NCBI GenBank assembly: GCA_003151515.1 | Contig: PLXS01000016.1 | Location: forward strand, 22,914-86,913 | Source of the DNA: Opitutaceae bacterium | GTDB taxonomy: Bacteria > Verrucomicrobiota > Verrucomicrobiia > Opitutales > Opitutaceae | Length of the DNA stretch: 64,000 bases | Reading direction: 5' to 3' | Part shown: one piece after another, positions 17,841-26,324 of the stretch | How the letters are laid out: each line of letters opens with the position of its first letter | Position numbering within the stretch: position 1 is the stretch's first letter | The notes under the pieces: generated by a model | What the model was told of the DNA's origin: nothing | Database searches by the model: none | What the model saw: only the letters and a program-made list of their open reading frames with translations | Program-made: the position numbers and the translations under genes

Positions 17841-18946
17841 CACCGATGAGCGCGAGCGCCCATCGCGCGCCCATTGGCGTGAGAAGCGCGCGCCCGTTGG
17901 CGGCGCTCGTTCTCGCTTGCACGGTTGGAGTCGCCGGCCGGGCCGCCGATTATCCTGCGCCGTCCGAGGCCGACTATGTCATCAGGGATTTCAAGTTCGC
18001 GTCCGGCGAGAGCCTCCCGGACCTGCGCATTCACTACCGGTTCCTCGGGCGGCCGGCGCGCGGGCCGGACGGGGCCCCGACGAACGCGGTCCTGATACTC
18101 CACGGAACCGGTGGCTCAGGGGCGAACTTCTTCAATCCCTATTTTGCGGGCGAGCTGTTTGGGCCGGGGCAGCCGCTGGATGCAGCCAGCCATTTCATCG
18201 TCGTACCGGACGGCATCGGCCACGGGGGGTCGTCCAAGCCGAGCGACGGAATGCACGCCCGCTTCCCCGCGTACTGCTATTCGGACATGGTGGACGCGCA
18301 GTACCGGCTGGTGACCGAGGGGCTCAGCGTCAGCCATCTGCTCCTGGTGCTGGGGACCTCGATGGGGGGGATGCACACCTGGGTGTGGGGCGAGCGCCAC
18401 CCCGCGTTCATGGACCACCTTATGCCGCTTGCGAGCCTGCCGGCGCAGATTTCCGGGCGCAACCGGGTCTGGCGCCGCGCGGTGATCGATTCTATCAGGG
18501 GCGACCCCTTGTGGAAGGGCGGGGAATACACGGCGCAGCCGCCCAGCCTGCGCGTCGCCGAGGAGCTCCTGTTCTTCATGGGCAGCAATCCGGTTCGCAG
18601 GCAGGCCGAGATGCCGACCCTCGCCCAGGCCGACGCGGTCCTTGACCGCAATGTGGACCACGCGGTCACGCTCGGCGACGCCAACGACCTCCTTTACGCC
18701 GTGTCCGCCTCCCGGGACTACGACCCCGGGCCGGACCTTGGGAAGATCCGGGCGCCACTCACCGCCGTCAACTCCGCCGACGACCTGATCAACCCCCCGG
18801 AGCTTGGGATACTGGAGCGGGAGATCAAGCGGGTCGCGCACGGCCGGGCAGTCGTCGTCCCGGCAGGCGACGCCACATACGGCCATGGGACGCACACCCA
18901 TGCGGCGGCGTGGAAGCCCTACCTGATCGACCTCCTGCGCCAATGA
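17837..18946 (+). CDS. Exported MetX-like alpha/beta hydrolase
   Basis: 369 residues with an N-terminal basic and hydrophobic leader (RSARPLAALVLACTVGVAGRA). The alpha/beta-hydrolase core resembles homoserine O-acetyltransferase: LILHGTGGSGANF, nucleophile Ser in LGTSMGGMHTW, an Asp in NSADDLINPPE and the His in YGHGTHTHAA. The signal peptide and the exchange of the usual MetX substrate residues argue against a role in methionine synthesis; a secreted esterase or acyltransferase is more likely (inference). Its start overlaps the end of the truncated MOSC gene by four bases. Confidence 0.75.
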   Translation: MTPMSASAHRAPIGVRSARPLAALVLACTVGVAGRAADYPAPSEADYVIRDFKFASGESLPDLRIHYRFLGRPARGPDGAPTNAVLILHGTGGSGANFFNPYFAGELFGPGQPLDAASHFIVVPDGIGHGGSSKPSDGMHARFPAYCYSDMVDAQYRLVTEGLSVSHLLLVLGTSMGGMHTWVWGERHPAFMDHLMPLASLPAQISGRNRVWRRAVIDSIRGDPLWKGGEYTAQPPSLRVAEELLFFMGSNPVRRQAEMPTLAQADAVLDRNVDHAVTLGDANDLLYAVSASRDYDPGPDLGKIRAPLTAVNSADDLINPPELGILEREIKRVAHGRAVVVPAGDATYGHGTHTHAAAWKPYLIDLLRQ

Positions 18947-18981
18947 GGCGGACGGAGGGACTCACCGCCCGGCGGCCGACC

Positions 18982-19251
18982 TCAGGCGGCCGCGGGCGTG
19001 TAGGCCTTTGAGATATTCCTGACCTGAATGGGCCTGACGCGGGCCGGCTCTTCGGCCGGTCCCTCCTCGTACGTGATCTTTCCCTCGGCGATCTCCCGCA
19101 GCGCCGTGTCCTCGGCGGAGAGGTGCTCCAGCGACTCCACGAGCGGGCGGTGGCCGCGCCGCAGCTGCTTCACGCGCAGCGAGACGACGTTCACAAGAAT
19201 GTTCGGATCGTCGATCACCTTCAGGGCGCTTTTGATGTAGTCGTCTCTCAT
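18982..19251 (-). CDS. rpoZ: DNA-directed RNA polymerase omega subunit
   Basis: 89 residues, MRDDYIKSALKVIDDPNILVNVVSLRVKQLRRGHRPLVES, with the conserved N-terminal segment of omega (NILVNVVSxRVxQL in place of the enteric RFxLVxxAxxRARQL) and the ALREIAEGKI segment equivalent to the family's AL.EI..G.I. Omega assists assembly of the beta' subunit. The gene is convergent with the MetX-like gene and divergent from rpmI. Confidence 0.85.
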   Translation of the reverse strand: MRDDYIKSALKVIDDPNILVNVVSLRVKQLRRGHRPLVESLEHLSAEDTALREIAEGKITYEEGPAEEPARVRPIQVRNISKAYTPAAA

Positions 19252-19689
19252 TTGCGGGATGTTGGGTTGTCGATCGCTGTTCTCGCTGGGTTGTTCATCC
19301 TAGGCGCATACCATCGCCGCCGCGATGCAATTCGGCCGATTTTCCCCGCCCGGGGGCCGGCTGCGCGGGCAAGGCGTTGCCCGGCGACCCGCTTGCGACT
19401 GTTTTCGCGATCCCGGCCGCTTTCCCGCGCCCCGCGGCCGCCCAGGGCGGCGGACTCCCGCGCGGGCCCCGCCGGAACCGCCCGCATCGCTTACCCTTTC
19501 CGGCGCACAATCTGCAACGGAACAGGGTGGCCCGCGCACGACTTACCCGCGCGGCCCCGCGGCGCGGTGTAATGCTTGGCGTTTTTGCGGCTCCCGCGAT
19601 AGGGTTGAATCGCCGGGCAGATGCATCCGTGAATGCCGCCGCGCGCGGCGGCGGCGCCAGCGGGTATCTGCCAGACCCATGCGCCTCCT
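19252..19689. other. Divergent intergenic region rpoZ/rpmI
   Basis: About 440 bases between two housekeeping genes reading away from each other, so it must hold both promoters and perhaps an rpmI leader. It is very GC-rich. I see no ORF with family features, no tRNA and no clear riboswitch or terminator. Confidence 0.5.
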
Positions 19690-19884
19690 ATGCAAAAGAC
19701 CAAGAAATCCGTCGCCAAGAGATTCAAGATCACCGCCACCGGCAAGATGATGCGGCGAACCCCGGGGTTCCGCCACCTGCTCGCGGCGAAGAGCACCAAG
19801 TCCAAGCGCCGCGCCACGCGCGACAAACTTGTCGCGCCCGGCCACGCCGCGGCCCTGGTCCAGTGCCTGCCGTTCCACCGCTAG
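19690..19884 (+). CDS. rpmI: 50S ribosomal protein L35
   Basis: 64 residues, MQKTKKSVAKRFKITATGK, then KMMRRTPGFRHLLAAKSTKSKRR and a short tail ending PFHR, the standard bL35 pattern. The ATG at 19690 is chosen because L35 starts with M(P/Q)KxKT/SxxxxAKRF; the longer frame to 19633 has no counterpart. In most bacteria rpmI is followed by rplT and preceded by infC; here a transglutaminase-like gene follows 11 bases later and neither partner is present. Confidence 0.93.
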   Translation: MQKTKKSVAKRFKITATGKMMRRTPGFRHLLAAKSTKSKRRATRDKLVAPGHAAALVQCLPFHR

Positions 19885-19895
19885 GCGGATGACGC

Positions 19896-20840
19896 TTGGA
19901 CCCTTTCGCGAGCAGCCCGAGGCCGCGCCCGGCCTTTGACGTCACGCTGCGGGTCGGGTGCAGCCTGGCCTACGAGGTGACGGGCACGGCGTCGCTGCTC
20001 CTGCACGTCCAGCCGCGGCCGAGCCGCGAGCACGCGGTGGTGTTCGAGGCGCTGACGATGGGCGAGGGCCTGCCGGCGGAGTCCTTCAACGACTCGCACG
20101 GCAACCGCGTGTGGCGCGTCAAGCTGGCCCGCGGCGCGAACTACTTCCGGCACGACGCCATCGTCGCGACGACCTCGCTGCCCGACAACCACCACCTGCC
20201 CGCCGCCTCGCCCCTCGCGCCCTCCGAGCTGCCCGTGGGCCTTCTTCGCTACACCCTGCCGAGCCGCTACTGCGACTCCGACAAACTCGCCAAGTTCGCC
20301 TGGGACAAGTTCGGCACGGTCGAGCACGGGCTGCCGCGCGTGGCCGCGATCAGCCTCTGGCTGCACGAGAACATCGAGTACCGCCACCTCTCCGGCCGCG
20401 CGGATCTCTCCGCCTGGGACGTGCTGCAGCGCGGCTACGGCGTCTGCCGCGACTTCGCCCACCTGGCTGTCGCGCTCAACCGCATCTTCAACCTGCCGGC
20501 GCGCTACGTGACCGGGCACCTGCCCGACATCGGGTTCCCCTGCCCGGAGGACCAGATGGATTTCCACGCCTACGCCGAGGTCTACGTCGGCCGCAACTGG
20601 TACACGTCGGACGCGCGCTTCCATGTGCCTCGCATCGGACGGATCAAGATCTCCTGCGGGCTCGACGCCGTGGACGGCGCGTTCTCGACGCTCTACGGGG
20701 GCGCGACGCTGAGCTACTTCCAGGTGTGGGCCTACCAGGTGGCGCGGGGGACGGTCGGCGTGGGCGACCCTCTCGATTTCTCCAAGCGCATCGACAACCA
20801 GACGGTGGTGCGCACGGAAGAGCCGTATTCGGTCGGCTAG
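19896..20840 (+). CDS. Transglutaminase-like cysteine protease-fold protein
   Basis: 314 residues with a TTG start 11 bases behind rpmI. A beta-rich N-terminal domain of about 125 residues (LRVGCSLAYEVTG, LLLHVQPRPS) precedes a transglutaminase core. The catalytic triad is visible: Cys in GYGVCRDFAHL (about 188), His in MDFHAYAEVYV and Asp in YTSDARFH. Proteins of this architecture are cytosolic, often found with circularly permuted ATP-grasp partners; the substrate is generally unknown. No signal peptide is present. Codirectional transcription with rpmI is likely. Confidence 0.8.
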   Translation: MDPFASSPRPRPAFDVTLRVGCSLAYEVTGTASLLLHVQPRPSREHAVVFEALTMGEGLPAESFNDSHGNRVWRVKLARGANYFRHDAIVATTSLPDNHHLPAASPLAPSELPVGLLRYTLPSRYCDSDKLAKFAWDKFGTVEHGLPRVAAISLWLHENIEYRHLSGRADLSAWDVLQRGYGVCRDFAHLAVALNRIFNLPARYVTGHLPDIGFPCPEDQMDFHAYAEVYVGRNWYTSDARFHVPRIGRIKISCGLDAVDGAFSTLYGGATLSYFQVWAYQVARGTVGVGDPLDFSKRIDNQTVVRTEEPYSVG

Positions 20841-20919
20841 GCGATCCGGCGGCGCCCGCGCGCCGGGGCGCCCTCGGCGGGCGGACCCCAAGGGTGCTCC
20901 CCTGCCCGGGGGTTCGCCG

Positions 20920-22374
20920 TCACCCCGCCGCTTTCCTGTTGAAGGCTCCGATCAGCCTGTCGAACGCGGCCACCTCGCCCTCGAACATCGAGCTCCAGTA
21001 CTGCGGGTCCCACTGGGCGTTGAGCTCCTCCACGCTCTTTCCCTGCTGCTCCACCCAGGTGTAGTACTTGAGGTTGTGGATCGCCTTTCGGTCCGCATGG
21101 GTGAGCTCCTTGAAGTAGGCGACCGACTGGGACCGGACGGGCCCGGCGAAGTCGGCCACGGCCGCCCTGCCCGTGTACGCCCCGCGCTCCCGCCGCAGCT
21201 CCGCGAGCCGCGACTGGTACAGCTGCATCGAGTCGGTGAAGACCGTGAACACGACGTCGCGCCCGTCGAGCTCGAAGTACTTGGCCGTCTTGACCGCGGC
21301 CAGGAGGTTGCAGACGCCCGAGATCCCGAGGAGCGGGAGCCTGGCGAGCCTGCGCGCCGGCACCCCGAGCGACCTGAGGTAGGCGACCCCGGCCGGCTCG
21401 TTGAAGAGCCGCACGATCCTCATGCAGTCCTCGTCGTCGATGGCCGCGACGGCGTCGGTGTTGCGCACGTTGTGCACCCACGGGACGTGCTTGTCGCCGA
21501 TCCCCTCGATGCGGTGGGCGCCGAAGCCGTTCTGCAGCAGCGTCGGGCACTGGAGCGCCTCGGTCGCCACGACCTTGAGGTGCGGGTGCTTGGTCTTCAG
21601 GTAGTCGCCCGCGGCAATCGTCCCCGCGGAGCCCGTGGCCGAGACGTAGGCCGCGGCACGCAGGCGACGGTCCCCGAGGCCCTCGAACACCTCCTCGATC
21701 GCCGGCCCGGTAACGCTGTAGTGGAAGATCGGGTTCCCGAACTCCTCGAACTGGTTGAAGATCACGTTCGCGGGGTCGCGCCGCAGCTCCCAGCACTTGT
21801 CGTAGATCTCCTTGACGTTCGACTCGCTGCCGGGCGTCGCGATCACCGTGGCGCCGATCTCGCGCAGCCACTCGAAGCGCTCGCGCGACATCTCCTCCGG
21901 GAGGATGGCGATAGGCGTGCAGCCCAGGAGCGCGCAGTCGAACGCCCCTCCCCTGCAGAAGTTGCCGGTCGACGGCCAGACCGCCCTGTGGCTCTCGGGG
22001 TCGAACTCCCCGCTCACGAGCCTCGGCACCAGGCAGCCGAAGGCGGCGCCCACCTTGTGGGCGCCCGTCGGGAAGTACGAGCCCACGAGGCCGATGACCC
22101 GGGCCCGCACGCCCGTTATCTCGGGCGGGATCTCGAGGAAGTTGACGCCCCCGTACAGGCCCGTGCGCACGTCGTTCTTCCAGGTGATGCGGAAGAGGTT
22201 CACGGGGTCGACGTCCCAGAGGCGCACGCCCCTCAAGCGCGAGCGCACGGACTGCGGGATGCGCGAGGGGTCGCGCAGTTGCGCGAAGGTGGGGATCACG
22301 ACGCCGCGCGCGCGGCAGCGCGCGGCCGTCCTGCGCACGACCGACGGGTTGATGCTCTTGATGATCGAGGCCAT
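20920..22374 (-). CDS. PLP-dependent fold-type II enzyme of the purine cluster
   Basis: 484 residues. The Schiff-base Lys is in FPTGAHKVGAAFGC (about 110-123), with STGNFCRGGAF as the substrate loop and SATGSAGTIAAGDYL as the phosphate-binding Gly-rich loop, as in the cysteine synthase/threonine dehydratase fold. It is longer than cysteine synthase (about 310) and distinct from the YgeX diaminopropionate ammonia-lyase motif pattern I know, though it occupies the same cluster niche. It is the last gene of the minus-strand operon, one base behind ygeW. A role in eliminating ammonia from an amino-acid intermediate of purine breakdown is inference. Confidence 0.75.
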   Translation of the reverse strand: MASIIKSINPSVVRRTAARCRARGVVIPTFAQLRDPSRIPQSVRSRLRGVRLWDVDPVNLFRITWKNDVRTGLYGGVNFLEIPPEITGVRARVIGLVGSYFPTGAHKVGAAFGCLVPRLVSGEFDPESHRAVWPSTGNFCRGGAFDCALLGCTPIAILPEEMSRERFEWLREIGATVIATPGSESNVKEIYDKCWELRRDPANVIFNQFEEFGNPIFHYSVTGPAIEEVFEGLGDRRLRAAAYVSATGSAGTIAAGDYLKTKHPHLKVVATEALQCPTLLQNGFGAHRIEGIGDKHVPWVHNVRNTDAVAAIDDEDCMRIVRLFNEPAGVAYLRSLGVPARRLARLPLLGISGVCNLLAAVKTAKYFELDGRDVVFTVFTDSMQLYQSRLAELRRERGAYTGRAAVADFAGPVRSQSVAYFKELTHADRKAIHNLKYYTWVEQQGKSVEELNAQWDPQYWSSMFEGEVAAFDRLIGAFNRKAAG

Positions 22375-22375
22375 G

Positions 22376-23545
22376 TCAGTCCTTTGCTAGGTGCCGGAGC
22401 ACGGATGGGGTGTCCTTGAAGCGCGCCATGAGGATCATGGCGGCGATGACGAAGGGCTTGAAGCTCGCCTCGCGGTAGGTCGCCAGCCGGTAGCGCTCGA
22501 AGACGCTCGCCGCGACCTCGCCCCGCTCGCAGCTGACGCCGGAGATGTCCGCCGGCAGGCAGTGCATGTAGAGCGCCTTGCCGGCGCGGGTGAGCGCCAT
22601 CTTGGCCTCGTCGCACTCCCAGGACTTGAAGCGCGCGTTGTTGGCCAGGCACTCCTTCTCGAGCGCCTCCAGGCCCCCGCGGTCGCCCCTCTGAAGGAGC
22701 GGCGTCCTCCTCCCCATGACGTCGTACGGCGCCCAGGACTTGGGGTACACGACATCCGCGTCGCGGAAGGCGTCCTCCATGCTCGAGGCGACCGAGAACG
22801 TCCCGCCGCTCGCCGCGCTGTTGCGCCGCGCGAGCTCGACCACCTCGGGGATGAGCCCGTAGCCCTCCGGGTTCGCGAGCGTGACGTCCATCCCGAAGCG
22901 CGACATGAGGGCGATGACGCCCTGCGGCACCGACAGCGGCTTGCCGTAGCTGGGCGAGTAGGCCCAGGACATCGCGATCTTCTTGCCGCGCAGCGCCTCG
23001 AGGGAGCCGAAGTGCCTCTTGAGGGCCACAAGGTCGGCCATGGACTGCGTCGGGTGGTCGATGTCGCACTGCAGGTTGACGAGCGTCGGGCGCTGGTGCA
23101 GGACGCCCTGCTCGAAGCCCTCCTGGACCGCGGCCGCGACCCCGCGCATGTACCTGTTGCCCTCGCCGAGGTACATGTCGTCGCGGATCCCGATGACCTC
23201 GGCCATGAACGAGATCATGTTCGCCGTCTCGCGCACGGTCTCGCCGTGCGCGATCTGCGACTTCTCCTCGTCCAGGTCCGAGAGGCCGAGCCCGAGGGCG
23301 TTGACCGCCGACGCGAAGCTGAAGCGGGTGCGCGTCGAGTTGTCGCGGAAGATGGAGATCGCGAGCCCCGAGTCGAACACCCGCAGGGGCCTGCCCGCCC
23401 GGTGGAGCTCCGAGAGGACCTCGGCGACGAGGGCCAGGGCGCGGATCTCCGCGTCGGACTTCTCCCAGGTGAGCAGGAAGTCCTTCCCGTGCATGTCGGT
23501 CCTCAGCTTGGACAGCTGCGCAATGGCCTTGGTGATGTCGCTCAT
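22376..23545 (-). CDS. ygeW: Knotted carbamoyltransferase YgeW
   Basis: 389 residues of the aspartate/ornithine transcarbamoylase superfamily. The carbamoyl-phosphate motif is DNSTRTRF (about 67-74), followed by HGETVRETANM, the HPTQSMADL segment and the C-terminal MHCLPADISG. Length and these motifs match YgeW, an enzyme restricted to clusters with ssnA, ygeY and xanthine dehydrogenase. In the catabolic direction it would split a carbamoylated intermediate to carbamoyl phosphate, which the carbamate kinase encoded at 32805 could turn into ATP. Its ATG overlaps the stop of the 2Fe-2S subunit gene (ATGA), showing translational coupling. Confidence 0.9.
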   Translation of the reverse strand: MSDITKAIAQLSKLRTDMHGKDFLLTWEKSDAEIRALALVAEVLSELHRAGRPLRVFDSGLAISIFRDNSTRTRFSFASAVNALGLGLSDLDEEKSQIAHGETVRETANMISFMAEVIGIRDDMYLGEGNRYMRGVAAAVQEGFEQGVLHQRPTLVNLQCDIDHPTQSMADLVALKRHFGSLEALRGKKIAMSWAYSPSYGKPLSVPQGVIALMSRFGMDVTLANPEGYGLIPEVVELARRNSAASGGTFSVASSMEDAFRDADVVYPKSWAPYDVMGRRTPLLQRGDRGGLEALEKECLANNARFKSWECDEAKMALTRAGKALYMHCLPADISGVSCERGEVAASVFERYRLATYREASFKPFVIAAMILMARFKDTPSVLRHLAKD

Positions 23546-24042
23546 GGTGAAGGGGGCCCGGCGGGGGCGGCCTCGGGCGCCGGCCGGTAGTGGGCGGCGG
23601 CCTCCTCGATCGCGTCTATGATCTGCTGGTAGCCCGTGCACCTGCACAGGTTGCCGTTGATGGCCTTGCGGATCTCGTCCCGGGTCGGGCGCGGGTTCTT
23701 GAGCAGGAACGCGTGGGCCACGAGCACCATGCCGGGCGTGCAGAAGCCGCACTGGATGGCTCCGCGCTCGACGAAGGCCCGCTGCAGGGGGTGCAGGGTG
23801 CCGTCCGCCGCCGCCATCCCCTCGATCGTGAGCATGCGGTGGCCGGCCACGTCCCTGACGCGCTTGATGCAGATCTTCATCGGCTCGCCGTCCAGGAGGA
23901 CCGTGCACGCGCCGCAGGCCCCGATGTCGCAGGCGTTCTTCGCCCCGGTGAGGTCCAGGTCCTCGCGAAGGAAGGCGATCAACTTCCTCTCGCCCACGGA
24001 GTCCGCCACCTCGAGGTCGCGCCCGTTGATGTTGAGCCTCAT
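23542..24042 (-). CDS. Molybdenum hydroxylase, 2Fe-2S subunit (xanthine dehydrogenase type)
   Basis: 166 residues. The plant-type cluster ligands appear as CDIGACGACTVLLDG (about 40-54) with the fourth Cys in PMKICIKR; the second cluster is bound by QCGFCTPGMV and GNLCRCTGYQQI. This is the full N-terminal iron-sulfur module of the xanthine oxidase family, as a separate subunit (XdhC/CoxS/YagT type). It passes electrons from the molybdenum site. Its start codon overlaps the stop of the molybdopterin subunit gene (ATGA at 24042-24039). No FAD subunit gene is adjacent. Confidence 0.9.
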   Translation of the reverse strand: MRLNINGRDLEVADSVGERKLIAFLREDLDLTGAKNACDIGACGACTVLLDGEPMKICIKRVRDVAGHRMLTIEGMAAADGTLHPLQRAFVERGAIQCGFCTPGMVLVAHAFLLKNPRPTRDEIRKAINGNLCRCTGYQQIIDAIEEAAAHYRPAPEAAPAGPPSP

Positions 24043-26324
24043 AGGCGGCAGTCCTCCTCGGCCGGCTCCTCGGGCGCGGCCGACAGCCTGATCGGCAGCG
24101 AGAGCTCCCGCCTCCCCGTCGCGTTGAACACGGCATTCGCGATCGCCGGCGCCAGGATCTCGTTCGTCGGCTCGCCCAGGGCCTTCGCCCCGGTCGGCGA
24201 CTGCGGGTCCGGGTTCTCGACGATGATCGCCGTCATCTCGGGCAGGTCCATGGCGCGCGGGATGCGGTAGGTGTTCAGGTTCTGGTTCTGGATCCTCCCG
24301 TCCTTCTGCCGGATCTCCTCGTGCAGCGCGTAGCCCGTCGCCATTGCCATCCCCCCGAAGAACTGGCCCCGGACCATCTCGCGGTTGACGGCGCGCCCGA
24401 CGTCGTGGGCGGCCACCGCGCCGAGGAGCCTCACCTTGCCCGTCTTCCTGCTGACCGTGAGCTCGACCGCCTGGCAGCCGTAGACCCAGGTGAAGTAGGC
24501 GTCCCCCTGTCCGGTGTGCTCGTCCCAGGTGACCCGGGGCGCCTTGAACACCCCGAAGGCGTGCGGGAAGCGCTGCGTCTGGTACATCTGGCGGATCGCC
24601 TCGTCGAAGGCCACGGAGCGCCGGCCGGTCCCGTCCAGGGCCGCGTCGGCAGCGAAGCGCACCTCGCCCGCCGGGCACTGCAGCTGGGCGCACACCGCCT
24701 CGGCTATCTTGGCCTTGAGCTCGCGGGCCGCCGCCGTGACGGCGCCCCCGCCCATGATCGTGCCGCGCGAGGCGACCGTGGTCCCGCTGTCCGGGATCGT
24801 CGAGGTGGAGGAGCGCCGGTAGCGGATCCGCTCGACTCCGACGCCAAGCTCGGCCGCCGCGATGATCATCATCGCCGACTCCGCCCCCTGGCCATTCTCG
24901 TGGACGCCCGCCTCGAGGATTATCGAGCCGTCGGGCTGCACGGTGATCATGGCCGCGCAGAAGTCCGTCCCCTCGGCGCCGAGGCTCACCCCGCGGTAGC
25001 TCATGGCGAGCCCGATCCCGTAGAGCTCGTCGCCTCCGGCCCTGCCGCGGGAGCAGCGGGCGAGCTTCTCCTCGTATCCGCTTTCGCGCACAACGGCCTC
25101 CAGCACCTCTCCCATGGCGACCTTGTGCGTGTCCAGCCTCTGGCCGGTTATGGTCACGCTTCCCTGGCGCACCATGTTGCGCCTGCGCAACTCGAGCGCG
25201 GGGATGCCCAGCCTCTGGGCCGCGATCTCCACCATCTGCTCGACGACGAAGTTCATCTGGGGCGAGCCGAACCCGCGCATCGCCCCGGCGACGATGTTGT
25301 TCGTGTACACCCCCACCGTGTCGCAGTGGACGTTGTCCACGACGTAGGGCCCGCAGCACTGGACCGTGGAGCGCCACGTGACCCACGGGGTCACCGAGCA
25401 GTAGGCCCCGCCGTCCGCGACGATCCGGCACTGCACGGCCGTGATGAGCCCGCTCTTGGTGACCCCCATCTTGTAGGCGACGCGGTACGGGTGGCGCTTG
25501 TAGCTCTCGCGCACCGACCAGTCGCGCCGGTACATCATCTTGACGGGCCGCCCGAGGATCCTCGCCGCCAGGGCTGCCCGGGCGCAGACGACCGCGGCCG
25601 TGTCGTCCTTGCCGCCGAAGCCCCCGCCCATGGGCGTCCCGATCACCTCGACCCCCGAGAGCGGCACGCCCAGGCACGCGCAGACGAAGCGGCGCGTGCT
25701 GAAGGGGTGCTGCATGCTTCCGTAGACCTCGATGACGCCGTCCGGGCGCGGCACACCGACCGCGACCTCGGGCTCCATGTAGGCGTGCTCGACGCTCTGG
25801 GTGCGGAAGCTCTCCTCGACCACCAGGTCGGCCTGCCTGAACCCCTCCGCCACGTCCCCGCGCCGGATCCGGTGCGTGTTGACGACGTTGGTCCCCAGGT
25901 CCTCGTGCACGAGGGGGGAGCCGGGCTTCAGGGCCTCCTCGGGGTCGAGCACCGCCGCCAGCGGCTCGGCCTCCACCCTGACCAGATCGCCCGCGCGGAT
26001 CGCGCTGTCGCGGGTCTCGGCGACCACCATCGCGACGACGTCGCCGTTGTAGCGGACCTTGTCGTCGGCGAAGATCCTGTAGTCGCGCACGATCTGGCCG
26101 TAGCGGTTGGTCCCCGGGACGTCGCGCGCCGTGAGCACGGCGACCACGCCGGGCGCCCGCGCGGCCGCCTCGGTGTCGACGCGCACGAGCCTCGCGTGGA
26201 CGAAGTCGCTGTAGACCGGCGCGGCGTGCAGGAGGCGGGCGAACTTGAGGTCGTCGGTGTACTTGGCGCCGCCCGTCACCTTGGCGTGGGCGTCGTTCCT
26301 CCAGGCCTTGCCGCTGGAGCTCAC
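24039..26324 (-). CDS. Molybdenum hydroxylase, molybdopterin-binding subunit (xanthine dehydrogenase type)
   Basis: 761 residues with a GTG start that overlaps the upstream stop codon (GTGA). The Mo-pterin binding loops are evident: GTPMGGGFGGKDD (about 227-239), GAMRGFGSPQ, GVHENGQGAESA and VASRGTIMGGGA; the catalytic Glu lies in GAKALGEPTNEI near the C-terminus. In this cluster the likely substrates are purines such as hypoxanthine or xanthine, hydroxylated to urate or, in reverse, urate reduced to xanthine. Substrate-pocket residues cannot be judged by eye, so other N-heterocycles remain possible. Together with the 2Fe-2S subunit it forms a two-component enzyme needing an external electron partner. 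Confidence 0.88.
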   Translation of the reverse strand: MSSSGKAWRNDAHAKVTGGAKYTDDLKFARLLHAAPVYSDFVHARLVRVDTEAAARAPGVVAVLTARDVPGTNRYGQIVRDYRIFADDKVRYNGDVVAMVVAETRDSAIRAGDLVRVEAEPLAAVLDPEEALKPGSPLVHEDLGTNVVNTHRIRRGDVAEGFRQADLVVEESFRTQSVEHAYMEPEVAVGVPRPDGVIEVYGSMQHPFSTRRFVCACLGVPLSGVEVIGTPMGGGFGGKDDTAAVVCARAALAARILGRPVKMMYRRDWSVRESYKRHPYRVAYKMGVTKSGLITAVQCRIVADGGAYCSVTPWVTWRSTVQCCGPYVVDNVHCDTVGVYTNNIVAGAMRGFGSPQMNFVVEQMVEIAAQRLGIPALELRRRNMVRQGSVTITGQRLDTHKVAMGEVLEAVVRESGYEEKLARCSRGRAGGDELYGIGLAMSYRGVSLGAEGTDFCAAMITVQPDGSIILEAGVHENGQGAESAMMIIAAAELGVGVERIRYRRSSTSTIPDSGTTVASRGTIMGGGAVTAAARELKAKIAEAVCAQLQCPAGEVRFAADAALDGTGRRSVAFDEAIRQMYQTQRFPHAFGVFKAPRVTWDEHTGQGDAYFTWVYGCQAVELTVSRKTGKVRLLGAVAAHDVGRAVNREMVRGQFFGGMAMATGYALHEEIRQKDGRIQNQNLNTYRIPRAMDLPEMTAIIVENPDPQSPTGAKALGEPTNEILAPAIANAVFNATGRRELSLPIRLSAAPEEPAEEDCRL

